From Epiperipatus broadwayi (lineage: Eukaryota > Onychophora > Udeonychophora > Euonychophora > Peripatidae), in contig JAQFVV010000030.1 in assembly GCA_028023455.1 (NCBI GenBank), positions 9,944,876-10,008,875 on the forward strand: a stretch of DNA of 64,000 bases, in the 5' to 3' direction. Each line of letters opens with the position of its first letter. The first letter of the stretch is position 1. Shown here piece after piece: positions 13,231 to 24,727 of the stretch. The notes beneath the pieces are model-generated. The model searched no databases. It was not told where the DNA came from and saw only the letters and a list, made by a program, of their open reading frames with translations. A program made the translations under genes and the position numbers.

Positions 13231-14124
13231 AGTTCCTAGACTATGTATGTGATTTCCCAATAAATATTCTCCTCTTATTTATTGCTAGATATTCTTTGAG
13301 TATTAATTCTGCTCCATTATATAAATTTTAAGGCTTTTTTAGTGTTCATTTTCCAAGAATAAAGTTTGAATAATATTTTTCTATATTTTATCCATTAGTC
13401 CCAATAGGCCTATCAGTGATGGTGTGACTCTGGTAATATGATGAATCATGCTTAATAATATGTTTATATATACATTTCAGGCCTCCACTGGATACATTTC
13501 AATATCACTCAGTTTATATATATATATATATAATATCACTCAGTTTATTTAGATATATATAAATTTCTGAAAACAAAATTTCAGGTGTCTAGAGGGTAGT
13601 AATATTCTAATAATATGTCCCAGTGGATATTAAATGTTTGTTTAACATAAGAATAAAACTGTGCAGGTCTTTTAATTCTAATTGTTATTATTATATTTCT
13701 GTTTCAACTAATAGTCTTGGTTTAAAAACCAGTGTTAATTTGATTTGATTTTTATACTACTCATAGTTAATATATTTCACAATGGTGAATTTTGATAAAA
13801 TTAAATCTGGTAATTCAAATTAAACATGGATAGTAACAGTACTTAAATGCATTTATTGACTGGGATTTCATAAGAGGTTTGAACATGGCAAGTGATAAAG
13901 CTAGACTGAAATCCATGAATGATGAACTCCAAAGTTCACTACACTTACAAGTTTGCTAAACTATGCAATATTAAACCTAAAATAGTCTATTATGTTTACT
14001 GTTGAATAAATACCATCCATCAATTTTATTTATGTAATCTATAAGTAAGACCATTACATATTATTATTAATATTATACCATTTACAACTTTCTTAAACAC
14101 TTTATCAATACTCTTTATTTATAT

Positions 14125-14175
14125 CAAAACTAACAGTTTCAACTGTCCTGCAGTCATCATCAGAGCTACAATATT
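14125..14175 (-). ncRNA. Hammerhead ribozyme (family A, intact core)
   Basis: On the minus strand: CTGATGA (14157-14163), stem II ACTG/CAGT, GAAA (14137-14140), then CTGTT. AGCT before the core can pair with AGTT after the cleavage site to start stem I, and ATAT/ATAT lies further out. The partner copy on the plus strand at 14429 is mutated (CTAATGA and CAAA). Confidence 0.5.
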
Positions 14176-14424
14176 CAAATATATAATTATATAATTAATA
14201 CACTTATACAATATTCATATACATGATTAAATACACAAAATAAAACAAAAATAAACATTTTAATCTGACCATTATAAACAATCACTTCCCATTTTATTTT
14301 ATTTTTTGATTATTTATAATGGTCAGATTAAAATGTTTATTTTTGTTTTATTTTGTCTATTTAATTATGTGTATGAATATGTGTATAAGGGTATTAATTA
14401 TATAATTATATATTTGAATGTTGT

Positions 14425-14470
14425 AGCTCTAATGATGACTGCAGGACAGTCAAAACTGTTAGTTTTGATA
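14425..14470 (+). ncRNA. Decayed hammerhead (family A)
   Basis: CTAATGA (14429-14435) and CAAAACTG: G5 and G12 of the core are both changed to A, so this copy should be inactive. The stems match the minus-strand copy in the left arm. Confidence 0.5.
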
Positions 14471-15671
14471 TAAATAAAAAATATTGATAAAGTGTTTAAG
14501 AAAGTTGTAAATGGTATGATATGTTAAAGTAGAAATCAATACATAGGAAAATGAAGAAGAAAATTATATTATTAATATTGCTAATATAATGAAACACATC
14601 AGATATCTTGTATTAGATATCAAAAGATCTTACCCAAATATCTCAGATAAAATAACTAATAACAAATGAAGAAGTGCTGAAATTGATCAGTCATTTTTTT
14701 GGATCACCATAGCAACTGAGTTTTTACTGTTTCATTATTACAGATATCACCCATATCATAGATAGTACAATAAATAAAGACCATTTTTATAATACAAATT
14801 TTTAAAAAATAAATAGATCTTCATAGGTAATAAATCTGTCAACATAAATATATTCAAGGTTTTTTTTTTTTGGTTTGTATCAGTGTATTCTTTATCTCAA
14901 CTTCATCATGTTGCAAGTATCCACTAGCTCAACATTTTAATGTCCCTTCTCCTACTATGCATATATTTTATGAACAATGTTTACTCATTAGGAGATCAGA
15001 GATATCAAACATATGAATCTTCATGCTATATTAATAGTTCAAGTTTCTATCACTTTTAACACATTGTGGAATCATAACACTATTATAAGAAAGGGTACTT
15101 TAAATTTCTGCATTAGTTATTTTGGTGTAATATGAATGAAAGAAATATGGGTTGCACTGATAAAATCAAAATAAAAACATGAAAAAAAATTATTCTTCCC
15201 ACAAATTTAAATCATATCAGTTAATAAATTCTTCCATAATAAATTCTTATCAATTATGTTTATCATTTCAAAAATCAGTTTTCACACCCCAATCTTTAAG
15301 TGATTGCAAGGTCTTCTAAAGCTATTCCAATATCGTATACAAAAACTTTTACTTTCATATACTAAACTGCTGGTAAACTAAATATTAAAGCATGAAGGTT
15401 GACAAATAATGTTTATAAATCTTAAAAATGATCCTGGACTTGTTTTTTGGCATTTTGATGTGAAAGCAAAGTGCATCAGATTTTATATGTGAATTGGTTT
15501 TGTGATTAAAACTTTATTTCAGTAGTAGTTTGTTTATATAATATTATTAGTTTAACATTAGTATCTTTGGTTTGTTTATATATAATAAAAACAAAAAAAG
15601 ACATATAAATCCAAGAAATAATATATTTCAACCAGAGGAATAATATTATATTTCAACCAGAGGACCGCTAT

Positions 15672-16583
15672 CTACATTTTTATAATAACCATTCTAAACA
15701 TTTAAAGGCTAATATTCCTTATAGTCAATTTTAAGAATGAAGAGGATTTGTAATGATGAGAAATTTCTTCAACAAAATAATAGTATTTTATATAATAGAT
15801 TGGTCAATATGAGGTATCCTAAGATATTGTTGGATAATGCAGTAAGGAGATCTTCTTTAATTGACAGAAAGAAACTTCTTTTAATTAAAAAGGGTAAAAA
15901 ACAATTAGATGTTCCACCATTGGTTCTTACTTTTAATAGAGATTTACCTAATATTAACCAGATATTGGCAAAACATTTTAACATATTACAACTCCACAGA
16001 TTATTTAAAATCTATTTTTTCTGATCCACCTAAGGTTGTATATTGAAAACATAGATCACTTAGAGATATACTTGTCAAAACAAATTTTATTAGTAGTTCT
16101 GTACAGGAAAAAGGATGTTCTCCATGTCAGGATAAAAGATGTTTTACATGTATACATATTGTTGTGACAAAAGTGGTCTTTAGTACTAAGAATCATAATT
16201 TTAAATGGTATATTCCTAATTATGTTACATGTAAAAGTGTTAATTTGATATATTTGATAGAGTGTAGTAGATGTTTAAACTAGTATATAGGTGAGTCAGC
16301 AAATAATTTACATGTCAGAATGACTAATCATACATTTGGCATTTTGCATAAGAATAAAGATAGAATGGTTTTAAAACACTTTAATTTACTGAATCTTTCA
16401 AGTGATGATTTAAGAGTAGTAATTCTTCAGGAAGGTTTTTATTCTACAAGGGAGAGGAAACAAAAGGAGAGTTTTTTTAAAAAAAAAAAAATTCAAGACC
16501 TTAGAACCACATGGATTGAATTTAAACATTGGAACTATTACATCTCTGGGTTACCTGGTCTCCTAAATTATTTTTATATGTGA
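15672..16583 (+). pseudogene. Penelope-like reverse transcriptase C-end plus GIY-YIG endonuclease (broken)
   Basis: Three pieces of a PLE polyprotein are in order. First, SKHLKANIPYSQ then KRICNDEKFL...RYPKILLDNA (15690-15850) and PLVLTFNRDLPNINQIL (15915-15970), the C-terminal RT/thumb region typical of Penelope-like RTs. Second, CSPCQDKRCFTCIHI (about 16110-16150), the Cys/His motif placed before the nuclease. Third, YLIECSRCLN then YIGES (about 16240-16300), the GIY-YIG nuclease start, followed by HVRMTNHTF and LKHFNLL to 16583. A frameshift near 15732, another break after 16024 and an in-frame stop before YIGES show it is dead. The N-terminal RT palm is missing, so it is 5'-truncated. Confidence 0.8.
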
Positions 16584-17069
16584 AGGTTTTTTTATGTGAA
16601 AATTTTCTTATATGAGATTTTTTTATGTAAAGATTGGTTATATGGATGTTTAATATCTGTGTTTAATTGGTATATAGATAAATAATTAATTATTATAAAT
16701 TATTGTACTTTGCACTAACTATAATTTTTGATTAAAATGTATAAGTATTTTAGTTTTTAATGAATATTAATGTGAACACAGCTATTTTTTTGTATGTGAG
16801 CATAGTCTAATTTTTGTATGTATGCACATATGTATATTTTAATTTTGGATTTTTTATTTATTTATTTATTTTTATTTCAATTTAAATAGAATTTAAGCTT
16901 GATTAGGAGGAAATGTAGTAGTTTTTTTTCTTTTTGTTTGAATTTTGTCATTGATTGGGTAGATATTCTGTGTTAGATTTTGAGACCAATCAGGGGGGGG
17001 GGTTGTTAAATTTATAATCTTTTATCAAATCTGTAATTTTTGATTATCGCCATTTTACTGTGTATTTTT

Positions 17070-17125
17070 TTTTCTTTCTGATGAAAACCAGTCCTCTGGT
17101 TGAAATATAATATTATTTCTTGGAT
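17070..17125 (+). ncRNA. Hammerhead-like motif in the PLE terminal repeat
   Basis: CTGATGA (17078-17084), a 6-bp stem II AACCAG/CTGGTT (17086-17091 with 17096-17101, loop TCCT), GAAA (17102-17105), then an AT palindrome ending in AUU. The core is intact and stem II is strong. No good stem I is seen on either side, so self-cleavage is doubtful. Confidence 0.45.
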
Positions 17126-17242
17126 TTATAAGTCTTTTTTTGTTTTTATATGTATTTCCTTTGGTTAGTTTTTTATATATTAATATTTATATTTATATAT
17201 ATGTGATATTACTATATATATATATATATTAGGTAATTTAGT

Positions 17243-17390
17243 ATTAAAACAGGCAAAACTATTGCTACTCAGTGCAAGCCAGAGTAATCAATGCCAGAAG
17301 ACAATACGTATAGAGAGTTTTGCCTGTTTTAATAAGTTATAAACAAGCATAAGAAATGGTGATCATGTGATGCTCATTGGTTTAATTTAG
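17243..17390. repeat. Internally deleted family D foldback
   Basis: Inverted ends ttaaaacaggcaaaact / agttttgcctgttttaa enclose a short remnant of family D (cagtgcaagccagagtaatcaa), followed by the 'gatcatgtgatg' end block. It is a small derivative of the units at 19420-20215. Confidence 0.65.
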
Positions 17391-17700
17391 CATTAAATAT
17401 AAAATGATTATATATATAATACTATAGTTTCTTACACTTAAATATTTAAACTGTAGTCCTATGTTTATATATTAGAGCAAAAATGGCAATCAAAAGAGAA
17501 ATTCTCTTTTAATTGCATTAGTATTGATTCTTTTACTCTCTCTCTCTCTCTCTGCATCAGGTAGTTAACCTTGATTAGCTACTGTTCTAGCAAGAGCTTT
17601 CTAATTAAATAGTTAAAATTGAAAAACTCCAAATACTAAAATATTTTCATCTGAACATGCATTAAATATTATATATAAGAATCACAAAGAACTCATATAA

Positions 17701-18130
17701 TTTAACAAGCTTGTATTACAAATGTTATATATAAAGCTTGCAAATAAGCCCTTAGCAAGCTTTGCAGAATATCCCCAACCCCAGATCAGTTTCTGGTACT
17801 GGCTTCCTCAGTGAGGTGCTAGGATATTCAAGCATTAGATTAAAAATACCAGGACAAGTTGAGCACTTTATCCAATGGATAACTATTAAGTAGAAAATCA
17901 GAAATTTTCAGACATTCATATGTCTTCCAATCCAAATATCTATCTAACTTAAATAGCCATATGGGACTGAACCAAGTTCAGATACACCATATATTAATAA
18001 CTTTAGCAATATAAAATCACCAAAGCCATTATAGCAAAAAATAAAATTACAAAGAAATCAAGTCATATGTCACATGACCTAATTTAACAAGCTTGTATTA
18101 CAAATGTTATATATACAGAGCTTCCAAATA
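17701..18130. repeat. Family C repeat, direct partial tandem
   Basis: The block tttaacaagcttgtattac occurs at 17701 and again in the same orientation at 18083, a spacing of 382 bp. The first unit contains a hammerhead core; the second is cut off after about 45 bp. Related copies lie at 1436-1510, 2280-2480, 28999-29395 and 41650-41850. A nearby (CT)n run is at 17532-17553. Confidence 0.7.
17768..17830 (-). ncRNA. Hammerhead ribozyme core (family C)
   Basis: Minus strand: CTGAGGA (17805-17811), a weak stem II, GAAA (17790-17793), CTGATC. Stem I is in two parts: CCTCA with TGGGG next to the core, and AATATCC with GGATATT further out. The 15.2/16.2 pair is lost (C opposite A), so stem III is degraded relative to the ACCGGT seen in other copies. 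Confidence 0.5.
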
Positions 18131-18563
18131 AGCTCTATAATATAATACAATAGCTTATAATATAACATAATAATAATAACTTACATATGTAATGCTAAAT
18201 TATACAAGATATATAAAAAGATCATATTTTTAAAAAAAATTATTAACAAAATGAGTACTGAAATTTCAATAAAAAAAATTTGAACAAAAGTTATAATGTA
18301 GCTCTAAAATTGAGATGCTGGAATAAATTATGTTAAATGAATGACAAGAAGTGGCAAACAGTTATAGATAATAATCAAGCATTATCATCTGGTTGCATTA
18401 CTTTTTGCCTAATTACTGTATCTGATTTCAATAGAGAGAAAAATTAATATAAATAAAATTATAAACATATATAATAGAATTAGGAAATTAATTGCAAATA
18501 TTAAAAATAAACATTAATTGTGATATGAGATATTTATTTATATAGCACAATGTATATAAAATG

Positions 18564-19026
18564 TAATAAACTAAAGATCAGCATTTCAAGCTAATGTACA
18601 TGTGCTTTTTTATGAATGTTAATAATAGATGAATACTTTCATTTCCAACACAAGATAAAGTCTTTGCAAAAAAATAGAATGAATCCACCTATTCTTTCAA
18701 CCCAAATGCTTAAGTATGGGCAAATATTAAGTACTGGAAATGAAAATGTGAAGATAAACCAATCACTTTAAATTAAAATTTGGTAGGCATCATTCATTCA
18801 GACATGGTAAAGAGTAATTTAAAGTGATTGGTTTATCTTCACGTTTTCATTTCCAGTACTTAAGATTTGCCCATACTTAAGCATTTGGGTTAAAAGAATA
18901 GGTGGATTCATTTTATTCTTTCGCAAAGACTTTATCTTGCATTGGAAATGAAAGTATTCATTTATTATTAACATTCATAAAAAAGCGCATGTACATTAGC
19001 TTGAAATGCTGATCTTTAGTTTATTA
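18564..19026. mobile_element. Palindromic MITE-like element, ~210-bp terminal inverted repeats
   Basis: Ends taataaactaaagatcagc / gctgatctttagtttatta. Arms of about 210 bp are nearly perfect complements around a short unique centre (18775-18810). No coding sequence. A single diverged arm is at 6830-7015. Superfamily not identified. Confidence 0.8.
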
Positions 19027-19526
19027 ACTGTGATAATAAAAGTTAAGAACATAAAAAGAACAATTAAAATAAAAACTAAAATGGCTAAACTAATTTTTAC
19101 TTGCTGATCTTTGTGTTTAGCATAAGCATGGGTTGAAAGCATATCTTTATATCATAAACATCATAATAAGCATACTTTAGCATAGATTTGAATCTATGGC
19201 TTCATGCAAAATGTTAGTTTCTTGCTAAAACAGCTATAGTAAATTTCTTAAATTAAATTTTAATAATAAAAATATAATGATTTATTATTAAATAAACATT
19301 AAATAATAAGAAAATAAAAATAAAATTGTTAAAGGTAAATATATATGTGAGAAAAGACCCAAAAAATGTTACTAAGCCTTAAAGTTGCATGATCATGGTT
19401 TCTGATGCCTGCTCAAGCTGTTAAAACAGGCAAAACTCTCCATACAGTTGTGCAACTCAGTGCAAGCCAGAGTAATAATGAATGCCAAAAGGCTTGTGCA
19501 TAAAATCCCCATCTAGTGCCTACTCA

Positions 19527-19595
19527 TCTAATATCCCTAAACTAGTTTCTGGCTTGTGGATTTTATCAGTGAGGAGCAATGGATCTGAGAGCACT
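19527..19595 (-). ncRNA. Hammerhead motif (family D, G8 changed)
   Basis: Minus strand: CTGATAA (19563-19569), loop CACAA region, GAAA (19546-19549), stem III ACTAGT. G8 is A, which should abolish cleavage. Outer stem I ATCCA/TTAGAT is partly kept. Confidence 0.45.
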
Positions 19596-20039
19596 GAACC
19601 TAGATCTTAGGATCTAATGCAACCCTCCGCAGCCACCTTTTATCTCTACTTCACTACAAAACTATGAGTCTAAAATTGAAAACATATTTTCAATCCAAGC
19701 ACTCATTAGCTTATATAGTATATAGATCTGAACTCAGTTCAGTGACCATACATTTTGGTGTCTTTTGTTCTTTAATAATAATAACTACCATTATATTATT
19801 AAGCAGGATTAGTATTAAACAACTAAACATCACATGATCACCATTTCTTATGCTTGCTCAAACTGTTAAAACAAACAAAACTCTCTATACAGTAGTGCCA
19901 CTCAGTGCAAACCAGAGTAATCAATGGATGATGATTATTATGTTTTCAATTTTAGACTCATAGTTTTGTAATTAAGTAGAGATAAAAGGTGGGAAGCTGG
20001 AAGGTTACATTAGATCCTAAGATCTGGGTGCAATGCTTT

Positions 20040-20105
20040 CAAATCCAAAGCTCCTCACTGATAAAAGCCACAAGCTAGAAACTAGTTTGGAGATATTGGA
20101 TAAGT
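20040..20105 (+). ncRNA. Hammerhead motif (family D, G8 changed)
   Basis: CTGATAA (20058-20064), stem II AGC/GCT (20066-20068 with 20074-20076, loop CACAA), GAAA (20078-20081), stem III ACTAGT, then T. Stem I: CTCA next to the core, and ATCCAA/TTGGAT further out. Only G8 to A is wrong. The copy at 50.6 kb has G8 intact but G5 changed, so the family consensus would be an intact core. Confidence 0.5.
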
Positions 20106-20980
20106 AGGCACTAGATAGGGATTTAGCCTTCTGGCATCCAGTGATCACTCTGGCTTGCACTGAGTGATCCTACTGCATGGAGAGCTTTGCCTGTTTTAAG
20201 CCTTAAAATAAACGATTTCATTGTTTATTTAAAGAAATACTGAAAAAAAATAATAATAAAACTTTTGCATGATATAATTTGAAATCAGATAATGTGATTA
20301 AATATTTAGGTTGTTGTCTAGGATATAACCTAGAGTTTTAGATAATTTTCAAATGAACTAAAAAAAAATCAATTTTTTTTTTACAAAACAAAAAAGAAAT
20401 ATTATTTTAATCTGATCTAAATAACAAATTATTTATATTCGATATAAAAATTAATGTTTTAATTACATTTTAGATATATATTAAAATTTTAATTTTATAA
20501 AATTTACAAATCTTTTTATTCTAACTTCACTTCTTGTTGGAAACCAATCATAACATATATATATGCTTAAAAAGCACAGACTCACCGAAATCAAATACTA
20601 TCATCATTAATTAGTGACCAAATGTTAAAGTTTCTATTATACAAGAACAACAACAACAACAACAACAAAAAAAACATTTCAATTGACAAAATTGTTAGCA
20701 AAAAAATAATAAAGATATTTAGTATTTAAAAGAGTATGACCATTGTGTTTTAGATTAGAAAGTAGATGTTATTTAAAAAAGTATTTCTGATATTAGTTAA
20801 CCTGTTTTACAAACACAGAATTTGATTACATTACCAGTTATCAGTAATACTCTTTCAATTAGTATAATATATATAGTAAATTATGAGATTTAAAAAAAAA
20901 ACTTGAATACTTTCCATTACAGTATATTTTATAATATAGCTAATGTTCTATTTAATTTAGACTTTTTTTTATATGTCAAA

Positions 20981-21048
20981 TGCGTTGGGCAGCGAACCCG
21001 GGCCAGCTGCTTGGAAGGCAGCTATGCTAACCACTAGGCAACCGACGC
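20981..21048 (-). repeat. tRNA-Gly(UCC)-derived SINE head
   Basis: Minus strand: GCGTCGGTTGCCTAGTGG start, anticodon loop CTTCCAA with TCC at 21013-21015, then CCCGGGTTCGCTGCCC and the acceptor partner CAACGCA. It matches the layout of tRNA-Gly(UCC), but about three bases are missing from the T arm and it runs directly into TTTGACATAT and an A-run (20960-20980). That makes it a SINE and not a working tRNA gene. Confidence 0.75.
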
Positions 21049-21537
21049 TTGACAATTTATGCAGTCAAATCCATGGCTTCGAAAAAAAACTATGGAAGCA
21101 CAAAATTTACATTTATAAACTGAAATTCTTAACAAAATTTTTAGGCTTTTAAATTTATTATTTTATACATTAATGTACAAAATAGAATATTATATCATAT
21201 TTTTCAGACGCTTATTTCTAAGGTTACAGCCTTAGTAAATTATTACTTATATCATATAAAGTAATTGAAATATTTGATAGGGCAAAATGTATAAAGTCTA
21301 TTTTGCATATGGGTTTATATTTAATGATTATTCTTAAACATAACTTTTTTTTATTGTTGATTAGAATACTAAGTTGGATATACCTTTTGAAAGATACTAA
21401 TTTGGATATAATCTGATATATATATATATGATCTGGATGAATAATTTGAAAAATGTCTCTATAATAAATAATGTAATTTTGTATAAATATATATAATTAG
21501 ATGCTAAATGTTAGGCAAGAAATAGAATAAACTAAAC

Positions 21538-22064
21538 CAGTGATCTTCAACCCTTGGTCCGCAGCCCGTGCCGGGCAGGGCCCGGCGCACGGGCCGTGGA
21601 ACTTTTCTGCAGGTTCGCATGCTAGACGGGCAGTAAAAAGTTTGTAATAATAAATAATAAGAGTTTAAACTTTTAATTACTATAGCCAATTTTTATTTAT
21701 CTTTTCATCTCATTTTTACCCAATTAAAAAAAAAGAAAACAGAACGAAAACAAAATCTAATCAATCATTCATAAATTAATTTGTTTTTCTAGTTATCACA
21801 GATGTTTATGGGGAGGGGGGGTAGAATTAAATTATTTATTACTTTTCTAAAAAAATAAAAAAAATTTTTTTTATTATATAAACATATATATATATAACTT
21901 TATCTTATATATTTAACATTGTTATAACAATTATGCTTATCTTTAAGAAAATTTATCTATAGACTTCTGCCGGTCTGCGAAATCTTATCCTTATTTTTGC
22001 TGGTCCGCGGAACCTTATCTTTATTTTTACCGGTCCGCAGGTGTGAAAAGGTTGAAGACCACTG
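21538..22064. mobile_element. Non-autonomous hAT element with 8-bp target duplication
   Basis: 527 bp with terminal inverted repeats cagtgatcttcaacc / ggttgaagaccactg. It is flanked by a perfect 8-bp duplication AACTAAAC at 21530-21537 and 22065-22072, the hallmark of hAT insertion. Subterminal GGTCCGC blocks occur at both ends; the GC-rich left end stands out from the local AT-rich sequence. No transposase. The near-perfect duplication suggests a fairly recent insertion. Confidence 0.92.
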
Positions 22065-22973
22065 AACTAAACTATATCTCCCAATTTTGACAAATTCTAA
22101 CCTAATAATTGGTAAATTCAACTGACAAAAAAAATTAGTCACATCAAGTCAAAAACAAAAACAGATAACTATTTCATCACCAAACATAATTAATTCCATA
22201 CTGGGAGCTTATTTAAGTGAGTTCTTATAACATCAGTCACCATTTATACAGTCATATAATGATTTATTTAAAATTAAATGTTATTCATTCAAGTGGGAAA
22301 ATTTAACTCTTGAAAATACTATAACTTCTTAAAAATAAGGAAGGAATTTTTTTTTATTGGATCTAACTTTAAAATAAAAATTTATTTAATTTTAATCTAA
22401 CTTTTAGCATTTAATTTTATTTACATGTAAGGATAATTAGCATTCTGATGTTAATTTCAAGATAAAAAAATTTCGGCTTATTTTTTATGAGTTTTATACA
22501 GTATTATGTTTGTAAAGGTTTGCATTTTCATTTTTAAATAAATAAACTTTTCGTATTTAAATATTAGATTTCATCAAATAAGTTTCCAGCTATATATTCA
22601 TATACGTATACAATTTTATTGTTAATATTAGCATAAATAAATGTAAAATCTTAATTGAAATGAATTTATCCAGAAAATTTTATTTTTTTATAAAATAAGA
22701 AATAATTTTCTATATTTCTAATTCTATACATATATTACTTTTCATAGAGACATGGTCATAATTTGTCTTTATTATTATTATTATTATTTATATACAACTG
22801 TAAGTTTTTGTACATACTTAATTCATATATTTATGTTTTTAAATAAATATATAGTTAATATTAATACCATATTTTGATTAAATGTATTACATGCCAATAT
22901 ATAAAAGTAGATACTACAGTTCTAAGGCAAAAGATAGAGACTTTGGAAAGATAAGAGTGGTCATCTTATCTTT

Positions 22974-23355
22974 GTACCTAAATTCAATTATATAAGCAAA
23001 TCTTAAATATCTTGGAAAGAGAGCATGAATCTATTACATATTCATTTTAGTTCCACTTTTGTATTACATGTATTAACACTCACTAAATTTTAAGATTTAC
23101 TGCATGTTAATATTAAGAGATGTTATAATTAACGTAATTGGCTAAGAGATTTTCTAACACAGTTTCAAACTAATCTTAACCAGTCAATTACAATAATTCT
23201 AACATTTCTTAATATTAACATGCAATAAATGTTAAAATTTCATGAGTGTTAATACATGTAATAAAAAAAATGGAAGTAAAGTGAATAGTATATAATATAT
23301 TCATGCTCTCTTTCCAAGATACTTAAGATTGGCCTATATAATTGAATTTAGGTAC
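22974..23355. repeat. Palindromic repeat, ~165-bp arms
   Basis: gtacctaaattcaattatat on the left and its complement on the right (ending 23355). Arms include the block 'cttggaaagagagcatgaat' and 'tacatgtattaacactca'. No coding content; family unknown. Confidence 0.75.
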
Positions 23356-24727
23356 AAAAAATTATTACATACTCTAATATTTATTTTGTTAGGGAAGAAA
23401 GATCCTCATCTCTAAATAGGAGTTTTCATTTTATATTTTGGATTAAAAATGAAATAATAAAACATTCTGATTTTTACAACAAAAAAAAAAAACTGCTAAA
23501 CTATAATCAATAAGTTATATGTCATATTAATCACAATTTTATGTAGAATAATTTAAAATTATTGCAACTAAAACAAGTCTTATTTTAAAACCTGCATAAG
23601 AAAATTTATAATTTATAAATAAACTTAAAATTAATAATTTTAAAAATGTTTAAATTCTTTATTTTTATTTTATGATAATATTAATAATTATAATTTCTCA
23701 GCTTTTATCTTTAGGTAATGTATAGTATTTTATCTTTATTATTATATAATCTAATGTTATAGTGAAAATTGCTCCTACAAAATGTGTAAAAAGTCAATAT
23801 GTTGTACGTATTAGTCATCATTAGATTAAATAACAAAAATATTGAACAAGAATGAAATCTGAAAAGGTATATACTTTGGCTTAAAAATCCAGATTTATAT
23901 ATAATAAATATGACTATGGCTATACTTTATAAAAACAAATTAATAGAATTTCTGTTGTTCAGATGAGAGGAATTTTAATAAACAAATTAAAAGCTTTAAT
24001 TTTTTTTTTATTAAAATTGTTTTATTAAATTTATTCTATTATGTAATTCTTTGTAATTGTTTTTTAAAGTTAATTACATTATATTAATTTTCTTTAATTT
24101 AATTAAGCTAATATATATATAAAGAATTAATTACATAATTAATTAAATCAATTAAAGCAATTAATTTTTGAAATAACTTTTTATATCAGAGTAAACTTAA
24201 AAACATTTTTAAATCAAACTTTACATTTAGGGTCAGATTTCAAATGTTGTTTTAAAATTCTATAGATGATATGAACATAAAAAAAATCATATGATACTAT
24301 TTAATGGATTAAACTTTTTATTCTAAATACATTTAATTTCCATTTTTAATTAATAATATTTAATAGTGAACGAATCTTTTGTGTTATCTACATTTTCAAA
24401 CATTGGTGATCTACTATAAGATGCCCCCTCCTTTAAAATTTAATTACATTGTATTCCATTTATAGTTTCTATTCTCCCTATCAATCTAAAACTTTTTATT
24501 CTCTCTCCTTAATATATACATAGGTCTTTTTGGTCTAATAAAATCTCTTGGGATTCAATTTAGAACTTTAGTTATTGATCGTTTGATAACTTATCCAAAT
24601 CAATTATATTTCAGCCACTCAATTATTTCAATAATGTCTTATCTATTTATTATCTCATTTATATATTGTACTTTTAATTCGTTTTTAGTAATACTAAAAT
24701 ATATATTTTTTATTGGGTATTCTAAAG

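Larger units (their letters stand above)
14075..14517. repeat. Foldback repeat, family A (head-to-head)
   Basis: Two ~205-bp inverted arms (ataccatttacaactttc... and its complement) meet around 14284-14307. Each arm contains a hammerhead core pointing away from the centre: minus strand near 14130-14163 and plus strand near 14429-14460. Confidence 0.85.
15585..17150 (+). mobile_element. Penelope-like element with inverted terminal repeats
   Basis: A PLE relic flanked by inverted repeats: 15585-15664 on the left is the complement of 17091-17150 on the right (core block tttcaaccagagga...). The left copy repeats the tttcaaccagagga unit twice. PLEs are known for long terminal repeats that may be inverted. 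The right repeat completes a hammerhead motif at 17078. The coding part is at 15672-16583; 16584-17070 is an AT-rich 3' region with a G-run near 16992. Confidence 0.7.
19420..20215. repeat. Family D array: tandem start then inversion
   Basis: The first unit starts at 19421 (ttaaaacaggcaaaactctc) and the next starts in the same orientation at 19866, giving a ~445-bp unit. After about 70 bp the second unit switches to the opposite orientation (near 19930) and runs out to the inverted end at 20215. Each strand orientation carries a hammerhead motif pointing away from the switch point. Other family D copies: 17243, 24728, 43688 and 50472. Confidence 0.75.

Noticed and set aside
20981-21048. Functional tRNA-Gly gene
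   Set aside because: The T arm lacks bases and the sequence continues into a SINE tail; two diverged relatives with the same tail exist.
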